Origin: Bradyrhizobium diazoefficiens
GTDB lineage: Bacteria; Pseudomonadota; Alphaproteobacteria; Rhizobiales; Xanthobacteraceae
Direction of reading: 5' to 3'
NCBI RefSeq assembly: GCF_018131185.1
Contig: NZ_JAFCJE010000005.1
Location: 372,001-436,000, forward strand
DNA: 64,000 nucleotides
In this document: positions 16,489 through 23,789 of the stretch, piece after piece
Layout: the number at the start of each line of letters is the position of its first letter
How positions within the stretch are numbered: position 1 is the stretch's first letter
Position numbers and translations under genes: made by a program
Notes under the pieces: model-generated
Told to the model about the DNA's origin: nothing
Databases searched by the model: none
What the model saw: only the letters and a program-made list of their open reading frames with translations

Positions 16489-16522
16489 GTCCCCTCTCTT
16501 CAATTGATGCGAGAGAGGGGAC
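16489..16522. terminator. Hairpin between convergent genes
   Basis: A perfect 11-base inverted repeat with arms 16489-16499 (GTCCCCTCTCT) and 16512-16522 (AGAGAGGGGAC) and a 12-base loop. It lies between the VOC gene and the oppositely oriented small lipoprotein gene, the right place for a bidirectional terminator. No T-run follows on either strand, so it may instead be a repeat or rely on Rho. Confidence 0.5.
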
Positions 16523-16572
16523 ACATCGAAGGTATCACGGAGCGTAGCGTGTTCCGTCACGCGCGGTTCGAC

Positions 16573-16938
16573 CTAACGGATTGATCCGGTCACCTCCTCG
16601 CCCGCCGGCGATGACGATTGCACGCAGCGAGGGCAGATCACGAGCTTGGTGCCGAGCTGCCTGTCCTTCTCCGCTTCGATCTCGTCGTAAACTGCCCACC
16701 ACGCTTCGGAGTATGGCCGCAAGGTGCCGAGCACGCGTTCGCGTTCCTGATTGGGATCGGTTGCCGCGGGCGCGGGAGTCGTTACGCGCCGCTTCGCAAT
16801 GTTAGTTCGGTTCGCGCTCTTGTTGGGGTCCTGCCCGAGGCCGTCCCATGCGATCGGACGACGCTCCTGCGCCGGTGCGACTGCACATCCAAGCAGCGCT
16901 GCGCAGAAAGCGAGCAGGATGAAGCCGTGTCGTATCAT
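16573..16938 (-). CDS. Small secreted or lipoprotein-like protein of unknown function
   Basis: A 121-residue protein with a clear N-terminal signal sequence (MIRHGFILLAFCAALLGCAVAPAQ). LLGC could serve as a lipobox with the Cys at residue 18, or signal peptidase I could cut after APAQ. The mature part is hydrophilic and includes RPYSEAWWAVYDEIEAEKDRQLGTKLVICPRC, with two Cys near the end. I do not recognise a family. I chose the ATG at 16938 because it gives an intact signal peptide; an upstream ATG at 16977 adds 13 residues that break it. Confidence 0.65.
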   Translation of the reverse strand: MIRHGFILLAFCAALLGCAVAPAQERRPIAWDGLGQDPNKSANRTNIAKRRVTTPAPAATDPNQERERVLGTLRPYSEAWWAVYDEIEAEKDRQLGTKLVICPRCVQSSSPAGEEVTGSIR

Positions 16939-17219
16939 GCCGGACCCAAAGTTCGGTGCGCGATGCAAGTCCCGCACAGGAAACTTGCATCACGTCGGTC
17001 AAATGGAACTTAAGGCAAACGAGTTGGCCGGCATGGCCGAGCAATGATTCACAATCGCATTACTTTGCGGGAGCAGTGAGGCCGCTTCGTGAAACCATGC
17101 GGACTGCATCGCACAACAATTGACGCAATATTGGGCTGTGATCTGCAGGTCAGAATCGTTATTGGTGAGTCATAAAATCTACAAACTGGGATGGACGTCA
17201 CTTGGAAGGGGAGCGACCG

Positions 17220-17312
17220 ATGGCGGCGGCGCTACAGATCAATTTTGCTCTTTGGGGGATGCTCATCTGCGTCAGCATGAAGCTGGTGCCGGTGATTCAG
17301 ACTCTCTATTGA
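17220..17312 (+). CDS. Candidate 30-residue hydrophobic small protein
   Basis: A short frame starting at an ATG preceded by a strong purine-rich site (GGAAGGGGAG, about eight bases before) and ending at the TGA at 17310-17312. The peptide is almost entirely hydrophobic with one Lys, containing INFALWGMLICVSM, and would make a single membrane helix. It is below the usual length cutoff for gene calling. The good ribosome-binding site and membrane-like composition argue for a real small membrane protein. Nothing else credible lies in this 550-base interval. No function is proposed. Confidence 0.45.
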   Translation: MAAALQINFALWGMLICVSMKLVPVIQTLY

Positions 17313-17489
17313 AGGCAGCCATAGCATCGAAGGCAGCTTCGGCGTGATGGCACAGAGACCCCGTGTGCACGTTGGGTGCGAGCACAGGGAACCTGCCGTA
17401 TGGCCTCGAGCCCGCCATGCCAAATGCCTTTAATGTGACGCGGTTCACATAACTCATTCGCGTCACATGCGTGGCGGCGGTCAAATTCG

Positions 17490-17927
17490 TCAGCGGCAGC
17501 GCGGATAGATCGCGGCGAGATCACGTCCCCTCAGCAACAGCAATCGCGAGGTGAGGCCACCGCGGCGGCTGATCCAGTCGCGGACCGGGCCGGGATAGGC
17601 GGCAAGCACCGCGACCGATGCTTCCGGCTCGGCATAGAAGCGCCCACGCCGGTCCACCGAACGTGCTGCATGGAACCCGAGCACCGCGCGTTTGGTGACG
17701 CAGATGCGCTCGTCCGGCACGATGCTCAGCACCAGCGTGCAGGCAGACAGGCAAGGGCCGTCGATCACCACGCGCTCTCCGCTCTCGCGCACCTTTTCGA
17801 ACAGATCGAGGAACGGCCCGACCTGCCCGCCCGGAGACTGAATGATGCGGATTTCGGCGGCGGCCGGCGTGATGGCGAGCAGAGCAAATGCAAACATCAC
17901 GGCTTTTAGCAATGAGATGCGTCGCAT
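17490..17927 (-). CDS. Secreted ClpP/crotonase-like protein
   Basis: A 145-residue protein with a signal peptide (MRRISLLKAVMFAFALLAITPAAA). The mature part reads like the periplasmic ClpP-like group (COG3904 type): an early SPGGQVGPFLDLFEKVRESG, then VVIDGPCLSACTLVLS with Ser61 at the nucleophile position, then AVLGFHAARS with His86 at the catalytic-His position. That group is predicted to include serine-protease-like proteins, but activity is unproven. Start at 17927 is chosen to place the signal peptide correctly. It is a lone gene facing away from the SDR gene. Confidence 0.7.
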   Translation of the reverse strand: MRRISLLKAVMFAFALLAITPAAAEIRIIQSPGGQVGPFLDLFEKVRESGERVVIDGPCLSACTLVLSIVPDERICVTKRAVLGFHAARSVDRRGRFYAEPEASVAVLAAYPGPVRDWISRRGGLTSRLLLLRGRDLAAIYPRCR

Positions 17928-18026
17928 GAAGCCTCCACCGTCGTGCCCACCATTGTCACAGCAAATCCGGAAAGGTGTGGCGGGCACGGCGCTCATACGC
18001 CTTTGCCCACCTTACAAGTTCCGTTC

Positions 18027-18815
18027 CTACCCGTTGCGGCGTTGTCCGCGCAGCGTCGGCAGGCCGATACCCGCCGCATCGAAACCGCCATCGACGGCCA
18101 AAATTTGTCCTGTGATGTAGCTCGCGCTCGCCGAGCAGAGGAAGTAGATCGCTTCCGCAAGCTCCTCCTCAAGGCCGTAGCGGTTGAGCGGAATCGCGTC
18201 GTGATAGTCGGCGCGGATCTCCCTGGTGTGCACCTGCTTCGCCATCGCCGTGTCGACCGGCCCCGGCGCGACCGCATTGACGCGGATACCGAGCGAGGCG
18301 AGCTCGACCGCGAGCTGCTTGGTGAGGTGTGCGAGGCCGGCCTTGCTGGTGCCGTAGGCCGAGCGCAGCGTCGAGGCGCGCACCGCCGAGATCGACGTGA
18401 TGTTGACGATGGCGCCACCATTGGACTCGCGCATCAAGGGCACCGCCGCCTTGGTGCAGAGGAACGGGCCGGTGAGGTTGACCTCGAGCACGCGGCGCCA
18501 GTCGGCCTCGGACGTTTCCATCAGCGGCGCGAACACCGCAATGCCGGCATTGTTGACGAGCGCATCGAGCCTGCCGAACCGCTGCTCGACCGTGGTCATG
18601 GCCGCGCTGACCGCAACCGCGTCGGACACGTCGCAGGTCAGCGCCAGCGTCGCCTCGCTTTGGCCGATCTCGGCGAGGGCGCGGCCGAGCAGCTCGCCCT
18701 CGATGTCGAGCAACGCGACGTGCCAACCCTCGGCCAAGAACTTCTTCGCGGTCGCTAGCCCGATGCCGCGCGCGGCTCCGGTGACGAGGGCGACGTGGTG
18801 CGGGGCAGGGGGCAT
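18027..18815 (-). CDS. Short-chain dehydrogenase/reductase
   Basis: A 262-residue classical SDR. The cofactor motif TGAARGIG is near residue 14 and an acidic residue after the second strand (LLDIEG) suggests NAD(H) preference. NNAG follows near residue 90, then a catalytic Ser in NITSISA with YGTSK (YxxxK) near residue 155, and the C-terminal signature YITGQILAVDGGF. The start at 18815 begins directly before the first strand; upstream in-frame codons to 18953 are unconserved. Substrate is not predictable. It is followed at distance by the soluble chemoreceptor gene on the same strand but is probably its own unit. Confidence 0.9.
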   Translation of the reverse strand: MPPAPHHVALVTGAARGIGLATAKKFLAEGWHVALLDIEGELLGRALAEIGQSEATLALTCDVSDAVAVSAAMTTVEQRFGRLDALVNNAGIAVFAPLMETSEADWRRVLEVNLTGPFLCTKAAVPLMRESNGGAIVNITSISAVRASTLRSAYGTSKAGLAHLTKQLAVELASLGIRVNAVAPGPVDTAMAKQVHTREIRADYHDAIPLNRYGLEEELAEAIYFLCSASASYITGQILAVDGGFDAAGIGLPTLRGQRRNG

Positions 18816-19000
18816 GGGCGGGTCTGTCCTGTATCCGGCGAGGCGGCGGGTGGGCGTAGCTCCTTTTACTGTGCTTTGGCCCTGAGGAGAAAGAGCCTGA
18901 TCAGTGGCAATGGGCTTGAAGGCCCGCAGAGCTTGAGCACGGCGAGTTTCCAACGCAGCGCAGCGCGGTTGCGCGGGATGACAGGCGGAGAGCTTGGGCC

Positions 19001-20665
19001 CTACGCCAGTTCCGCCGAGGCCCGCTGCATGTTCGTCGACATCTCCGATGTCACGATGCTCTGCTCCTCGACCGCGGCGGCAGTGGAGGCGATGAACTCG
19101 TTGACGCCGGCAATCGCGGCCTTGATCGCGGTGAGCGAACTGGCGACGTCGCCCGAGATGACGTTGAGCGCGTCGATCTCGGAGGTGATCGTGTCGGTCG
19201 CCTGCTTGGCCTGGTTTGCGAGGCTTTTGACCTCGGAGGCGACCACTGCGAAGCCGCGGCCGGCTTCGCCCGCACGCGCCGATTCGATCGTGGCATTGAG
19301 TGCGAGCAGGTTGATCTGGCTGGTAATGCCCGAGATCATCTCGACGATGCCGCTCATGGCTTGCGCCGCGGCGGCCAGCTTCTGAGCCTGGCCGTCTGCC
19401 GACTCGACCCTCGTCGTCGCGATTTTGGAGGTCTCGCGCGATTTCGCCATGGTCTCGGAGATCTCCCGGATCGAGGCGCTCATCTCCTCGCTGCCGGCCG
19501 CGACCGCTTCGATCAGCCCGCGCGCATTATCGGCCTTCTTGCGGCCGATCGCCTGCGCGGTGATGTCCGTGGCGTATTTCACCACCTTGTAAGGCTTGCC
19601 GTTGAGATCGAAGATGGGGTTGTAGGAGGCTTGGATCCAGATCTCCCGTCCGCCCTTGGCGATCCGCTTGTATTCGGCGGCCTGATATTCGCCGTGGTTG
19701 AGAGTCTCCCAGAACTGGCGATAGGCGACCGAATTCTTCTCGCTCGGCTCGACGAACATGGAGTGGTGCTCGCCCCTGATCTCCGCCAGCGAATAGCCCA
19801 TCGCCTTGAGGAAATTCTCGTTGGCGGTTCGGATCGTTCCGTCCATGTTGAATTCGATCACCGCCTGCGACTTCTGGATGGCGGCAAGTTGTCCGTCATT
19901 GTCGGCCGCCTTCATCTTCTGCGCAGTGACGTCGGTGGCGAACTTGACCACCTTGAACGGCTTTCCGTTCTCGTCGAGGATCGGATTGTAGGTGGCGATG
20001 ATCCAGATCTCCTTGCCGCCTTTGCCCAGCCGCTTGTATTCGGCGGCCTCGAACTCGCCACGGTTCAGCTTGGCCCAGAACGCGGCATAGGCCGCACTCG
20101 CGCGGTCCTCGGGCGTTACGAACATGCTATGATGTTTACCCTTGATCTCGTCGAGCGCGTAGCCCATTGCGCTCAGGAAGTTCTCATTGGCGGTGATGAT
20201 GCTGCCGTCCATGTTGAATTCGATCACAGCCTGCGCGCGGTCGATCGCGGCGATCTTGCCGGAATCCTCCATGGTCTTGATCTTGTAGGCCGTAATGTCG
20301 GTGGCGAACTTGATGAAGCTAACCACCTTGCCATTCTCGTCGCGCAGCGGCGCGTAGGAGGCGTGGATCCAGAGCTCCTTCCCCCCTTTGCCAAACCGCT
20401 TGTATTGCGTGGTCTGGAATTCGCCACGGTTCAGACTGGCCCAGAAGTCCCGGTAGCGAGCGCTCTCGCGCTCGGCCGGGCTGACGAACATGCTGTGATG
20501 CTTGCCCTTGATCTCGGCCAGCGTGTAGCCGCTCATCTTCAGGAGGTTCTCGTTGGCATCCAGAATGGTGCCATCGAGGCCGAATTCGATCACGGCCTGC
20601 GACCGATCGAGCGCCTCGACTTCGGCGACGGCGTGCCTGACCTTCTTGCTATGGAAATTGAACAC
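19001..20665 (-). CDS. Soluble chemoreceptor with three tandem PAS domains
   Basis: A 554-residue methyl-accepting protein with no membrane helix. Three PAS domains repeat with an exact 122-residue period: QAVIEF recurs at residues 23, 145 and 267, and HHSMF at 56, 178 and 300. Each PAS ends with a PAC-like (F/Y)ATD(I/V)TA segment. Residues about 385-554 form a shortened MCP signalling domain with LLALNATIESARAGEAGRGFAVVASEVKSLANQ. Such receptors sense intracellular cues, often redox or aromatic ligands. Ligand and cofactor are unknown. The signalling domain is shorter than in typical receptors and no methylation pentapeptide is visible. Confidence 0.9.
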   Translation of the reverse strand: MFNFHSKKVRHAVAEVEALDRSQAVIEFGLDGTILDANENLLKMSGYTLAEIKGKHHSMFVSPAERESARYRDFWASLNRGEFQTTQYKRFGKGGKELWIHASYAPLRDENGKVVSFIKFATDITAYKIKTMEDSGKIAAIDRAQAVIEFNMDGSIITANENFLSAMGYALDEIKGKHHSMFVTPEDRASAAYAAFWAKLNRGEFEAAEYKRLGKGGKEIWIIATYNPILDENGKPFKVVKFATDVTAQKMKAADNDGQLAAIQKSQAVIEFNMDGTIRTANENFLKAMGYSLAEIRGEHHSMFVEPSEKNSVAYRQFWETLNHGEYQAAEYKRIAKGGREIWIQASYNPIFDLNGKPYKVVKYATDITAQAIGRKKADNARGLIEAVAAGSEEMSASIREISETMAKSRETSKIATTRVESADGQAQKLAAAAQAMSGIVEMISGITSQINLLALNATIESARAGEAGRGFAVVASEVKSLANQAKQATDTITSEIDALNVISGDVASSLTAIKAAIAGVNEFIASTAAAVEEQSIVTSEMSTNMQRASAELA

Positions 20666-21063
20666 CTAAGCCTCGCAATGGTCGGTGATAATGAATGGTG
20701 GTCGTATGGTTTCCTCGAAGCAAAAAATTTGCCCGACTTTCTTGAGCAAACGGTAAATCCCCGCCGCGCGGCGGCCCGTTCCCGCGGATCTCCGTGCGTT
20801 TGCTATCTATCTCGACTTGCGGGCGTTTTGGCTTTATATGCACGGCAGAGTTGATAGAGCGGGCCGTAATTGTACGGAGCGCTGTTGCATTATTTTTCCG
20901 GGCTCGGGGGCGCGACAGCGCCTGGCATGTCGGCTGGTCGGGTCGGTGCCGAATAATTTCAGCCGGCGTGTCGGCTCGGTAAGAGCCCATTCGTCTTGGA
21001 GCCGAGCGCGGGCCTGCGGCCTGCGACAATCTCGGGAACAGCCCGGAAGCCAGGATACGACCC
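20666..21063. other. Divergent intergenic region without a gene
   Basis: About 400 bases separate the soluble chemoreceptor (reading left) from a YCII gene (reading right), so promoters for both should be here. The part nearest the chemoreceptor (20690-20760) is more AT-rich than the surroundings, as expected of a promoter, but I cannot place convincing -35/-10 boxes. No RNA gene or repeat was recognised. Confidence 0.4.
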
Positions 21064-21468
21064 ATGCGATTCATGATGCTGATGATCCCGCTCGGCTACG
21101 AGACCGCGCCGCCGGACGTCCAGCTCGATCCCGAGCGAGTCGCGGCGATGATGCGCTACAACGAGGCGCTGAAGGATGCGGGCGTGTTGATCACGCTCGA
21201 CGGCCTGCATCCGCCATCGATGGGGGCGCGGGTTTCGTTTGCGACCGGCAAGCCCATCGTCACCGACGGCCCCTTCGCCGAGGCCAAGGAAGTCCTGGGC
21301 GGATATTGGATGATCGAGGTCGCCTCGCGGGCCGAGGCGATTGCCTGGGCAAAGCAGTGCCCGGCCTCGCCGAACGAGATCATCGAAATCCGGCAGGTGC
21401 AGGAGATCAGTGACTTTCCGCCTGACGTTCAGGCGGCCGCCGCCGGATTCGACGGTCTGAAGAAGTAG
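21064..21468 (+). CDS. YCII/DGPF-domain protein
   Basis: A 134-residue YCII-family protein. It opens MRFMMLMIPLGYE, has the helix ERVAAMMRYNEALKDAGVLITLDGLHPP and the diagnostic TDGPFAEAKEVLGGYWMIEV near residue 75. It is similar in type to the ECF42-linked protein at 13631, but no sigma gene is beside it here. It is followed 55 bases later by a second, more distant YCII-like gene on the same strand, likely one operon. Function of the family is unsettled. Confidence 0.85.
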   Translation: MRFMMLMIPLGYETAPPDVQLDPERVAAMMRYNEALKDAGVLITLDGLHPPSMGARVSFATGKPIVTDGPFAEAKEVLGGYWMIEVASRAEAIAWAKQCPASPNEIIEIRQVQEISDFPPDVQAAAAGFDGLKK

Positions 21469-21523
21469 CCACAGCAGCCGCGAAAAATTCGTGGCTGTCG
21501 TCGATCGTTCAAGGAGAGAACCG

Positions 21524-21889
21524 ATGAGCACCGAACACAAGTTTCTAGCCGTCTATCTCGGCAGCATGAGCGGGTCGAAAATGGCGGCCTGGCGCGCGCT
21601 GCCCGAGGCCGAACGGAAAGCGAGGGAACAGGAGGGCATGGCCGCCTGGCACGGCTGGGTCGAGAAGCATAAGGACGTCATCGTCGAGATGGGCGGCCCG
21701 CTCGGCAAGACCCGCAGGATCGACGCGCGCGCCATCACCGAGACCAGCAATGCGTTGACCGGCTTCACGGTGGTGCGCGCTGCCTCGCAAGAGGAAGCTG
21801 CAAAACTGTTCGAGAACCATCCGCATTTTGCGATCTTCCCGGGCGAGGCGATCGAGGTCATGCCCGTGCTCCCGATTCCGGAGCTTTAG
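21524..21889 (+). CDS. YCII-related (dabb-like fold) protein
   Basis: A 121-residue protein. The middle, GMAAWHGWVEKHKDVIVEMGGPLGKTRRI, and the end, ENHPHFAIFPGEAIEVMPVLPIPEL, match a group of small YCII-related proteins common in rhizobia. The ATG at 21524 follows an AAGGAGAG ribosome-binding site; the in-frame GTG-type start at 21491 lacks one. It lies in the same direction as the YCII gene before it and 117 bases before a tetR. No enzymatic role can be assigned. Confidence 0.75.
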   Translation: MSTEHKFLAVYLGSMSGSKMAAWRALPEAERKAREQEGMAAWHGWVEKHKDVIVEMGGPLGKTRRIDARAITETSNALTGFTVVRAASQEEAAKLFENHPHFAIFPGEAIEVMPVLPIPEL

Positions 21890-21986
21890 CTGGCTCACAG
21901 GAGGTCACGCCCGGCCCGACGCCGGCGTGACCCGTGGACATACCGGTTAATCAATCCCGTCGGCCGCTAGTGACCTTCGCGCCCAC

Positions 21987-22011
21987 CTCATGTAAAGGTC
22001 GTTCACATGAG
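21987..22011. promoter_or_regulatory. Operator palindrome at the tetR start
   Basis: A 25-base near-palindrome centred at 21999. Outer arms CTCATGT and ACATGAG match exactly, with AAA/TTC inside. It overlaps the ATG of the tetR gene at 22007. A related palindrome of the same ATGTAAA core lies at 22815-22833 ahead of the next gene. Autorepression by the TetR protein is the natural reading. Confidence 0.65.
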
Positions 22012-22747
22012 CTGGCGCAAGGAGCAGCGCCGCGCCGAGCGCGGCTATCATCACGGCAATCTGAAGGAGGCCCTGTTGCAGGCCGCTCTCGGGCTGATTG
22101 CCGAGAAGGGCGCGGCCGGCTTCACCTTCGCCGATGCCGCGCGCATGGCCGGCGTCAGCGCGGCGGCACCCTATCGGCATTTCCGAGACCGCGAGGAACT
22201 GCTGTCCTCGATCGCCCAGCGCGGTTTCGAGCAGTTCGAGGCGCGCCTGGTCGCGGCCTGGGACGATGGACGGCCCGATACGGTCACCGCGTTCGAACGT
22301 GTCGGCAAGGCCTATCTCGCCTTCGCCCGCGAGGAGCCTGCGTTCTACAACGCGATGTTCGAATCGGGCGTGCCGGTGGATGCCAATCCCGCGCTTCAGG
22401 CCGCCAGCGAACGCGCGTTCAACATCATTCGCGCCGCAGCCGAGCGGCTCGCTGCCCTGACGCCGCCAGGCACGCCGCGGCCACCGGCGATGATGATGGC
22501 CTTGCACATCTGGTCCATGGCCCATGGCGTGGCCTCGCTGTTTTCCCGCGGTGATGCCGCGCGGCGAAAACTGCCGATGTCGCCGGACGAGCTGTTGGAG
22601 GCCGAGGTGCTGATCTATCTGCGCGGCCTCGGTTTCCCGACCGACCGTCGTCCCGCAGGCAAGCGCGCCGAGCCGCCACCGGTGCCACCGGAGGCATCCT
22701 CCGGTTCTGGCCTGCCTCCGGGCGGCCCCTGGGGCAAACCGAAATAA
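22007..22747 (+). CDS. TetR/AcrR-family regulator with WHG-type C-terminal domain
   Basis: A 246-residue regulator. The N-terminal start HHGNLKEALLQAALGLIAEKG and the HTH FTFADAARMAGVSAAAPYRHFRDREELL are typical of the TetR subgroup with a WHG (TetR_C_33) ligand domain. That subgroup's histidine-tryptophan motif is visible as ALHIWSMAHGVASLF near residue 165. The C-terminal 35 residues are a Pro/Gly-rich tail. Operators overlap its own start and the promoter of the downstream DUF2852 gene, so it probably represses both. Ligand is unknown. Confidence 0.9.
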   Translation: MSWRKEQRRAERGYHHGNLKEALLQAALGLIAEKGAAGFTFADAARMAGVSAAAPYRHFRDREELLSSIAQRGFEQFEARLVAAWDDGRPDTVTAFERVGKAYLAFAREEPAFYNAMFESGVPVDANPALQAASERAFNIIRAAAERLAALTPPGTPRPPAMMMALHIWSMAHGVASLFSRGDAARRKLPMSPDELLEAEVLIYLRGLGFPTDRRPAGKRAEPPPVPPEASSGSGLPPGGPWGKPK

Positions 22748-22787
22748 AATTGCGTAGATAATCACGCGGGCGTGTCAGGCCGCCGGC

Positions 22788-22833
22788 TTGACAAAATCGC
22801 GGGATGGTCTAGCTATGTAAATGTTATTTACAT
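22788..22833 (+). promoter_or_regulatory. Promoter with TetR operator before the DUF2852 gene
   Basis: A consensus -35 box TTGACA (22788-22793) is followed 16-20 bases later by -10-like sequence (TAGCTA or TATGTA, 22810-22819). An exact palindrome ATGTAAAT-GTT-ATTTACAT at 22815-22833 overlaps the -10 region. The core matches the operator at the tetR start 0.8 kb upstream. Binding of the TetR protein here would block transcription of the gene at 22869. Confidence 0.65.
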
Positions 22834-22868
22834 TCACAACGGCGCAGATGCCGTGATGGAGATCGGAA

Positions 22869-23360
22869 ATGGCCTACACCGCTGATGTCAATCGATGGCG
22901 CGGCCCCTCTGAGCAATACCAACAGTACGAGCGTCCACGCATGCTCGATACGCCCTGGCATCCCGGCTGGATTGCCGTGACCATTCTCGGCTTCATCATC
23001 TGGTGGCCGATCGGACTTGCCCTTCTCTTTTTCACACTCGGGAGCAGAAGAATGTCGTGCTGGAGCAACCAGGATCGCTGGCAGAACAAGATGGAGCGGA
23101 TGCAGTACAAGATGGATCGCATGCGCGGCCGCATGGAGCGCCGTGGCTTCGGCTTTGGCTTCGGCCCGCCGTCCTCCGGCAACCGTGCCTTCGACGAATA
23201 TCGCTCTGAGACGCTGCAGCGCCTCGAGGAAGAGCAGGTCGAGTTCAAGAATTTCCTCGACCGCCTGCGTCACGCCAAGGACAAGGAAGAGTTCGACCAG
23301 TTCATGGCGCAGCACAAGACGCGTCCGACCCCGCCGCCGACCGACCAGCAGCAGGGCTGA
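22869..23360 (+). CDS. DUF2852 small membrane protein
   Basis: A 163-residue DUF2852 protein. A central membrane helix spans about residues 32-55 (GWIAVTILGFIIWWPIGLALLFFTLGS), followed by a Met/Arg-rich helical region (about 65-95), a Gly/Phe-rich stretch FGFGFG, and the conserved C-terminal block RAFDEYRSETLQRLEEEQVEFKNFLDRLRHAKDKEEFDQFM. The domain is common in Rhizobiales and has no known function. Its promoter carries the operator of the upstream TetR, so expression is probably ligand-inducible. A strong terminator follows 63 bases after the stop. Confidence 0.88.
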   Translation: MAYTADVNRWRGPSEQYQQYERPRMLDTPWHPGWIAVTILGFIIWWPIGLALLFFTLGSRRMSCWSNQDRWQNKMERMQYKMDRMRGRMERRGFGFGFGPPSSGNRAFDEYRSETLQRLEEEQVEFKNFLDRLRHAKDKEEFDQFMAQHKTRPTPPPTDQQQG

Positions 23361-23423
23361 CCTTCAAGGCCGACACTCTCAAAGCCTTCAGGCGCATGCC
23401 CCCAAAGTCCTGATGGCCCCGAG

Positions 23424-23465
23424 CCGCCCGTCTGCGCAACCCGCAGGCGGGCGGTTTGGCTTTTG
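23424..23465 (+). terminator. Intrinsic terminator after the DUF2852 gene
   Basis: Stem arms at 23424-23436 (CCGCCCGTCTGCG) and 23442-23454 (CGCAGGCGGGCGG) pair over 13 bases with one G-T, and are followed by TTTGGCTTTT. Position and structure fit an intrinsic terminator for the gene ending at 23360. Confidence 0.75.
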
Positions 23466-23789
23466 AGATGCGCGCCCCGCCGGCGCAGGTCACCGACCAT
23501 GCCTGGGACCCGTTGGGCACCAGGCTCGACCAGGCGCTGAGCGATCGCGTTCCATCAATGGATGGCCGACGGAAGTTCAGCTCTATCCCGGTGACAGCTC
23601 GGCGAGCCCTGGCGGTTCTTCCTCAGCCTCTATCTCTACTGGAGCGCGCCTCGTTTCGCACTCAACCGTACGGTCTTGTTCGCGAAGCGGAGTATCGTCC
23701 CGTGATCCTGCTCCGCGATTTCGCGCTGCTTGTCCTGCATGTTCTCGTCGCCGCGGCGGCTGGCTCTATGCGCTCAGTGGCCGCAAGGT
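23466..23789. other. Gene-free stretch with possible coding relics
   Basis: No intact gene is convincing here. Two short pieces read like protein in different frames: one of about 31 codons ending in a TGA at 23703-23705 (contains WRFFLSLYLYWSAPRF), and one from a GTG at 23702 (contains ILLRDFALLVLHVLV). The second resembles, from memory, N-termini of IS-type transposase or integrase proteins in Bradyrhizobium. Both are too short and broken to annotate. They may be remnants of a mobile element or chance. Confidence 0.25.

Noticed and set aside
17120..17347. 75-codon frame around the small hydrophobic ORF
   Set aside because: Its start lacks a ribosome-binding site and its composition is not protein-like. 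The 30-residue frame at 17220 has the better signal.
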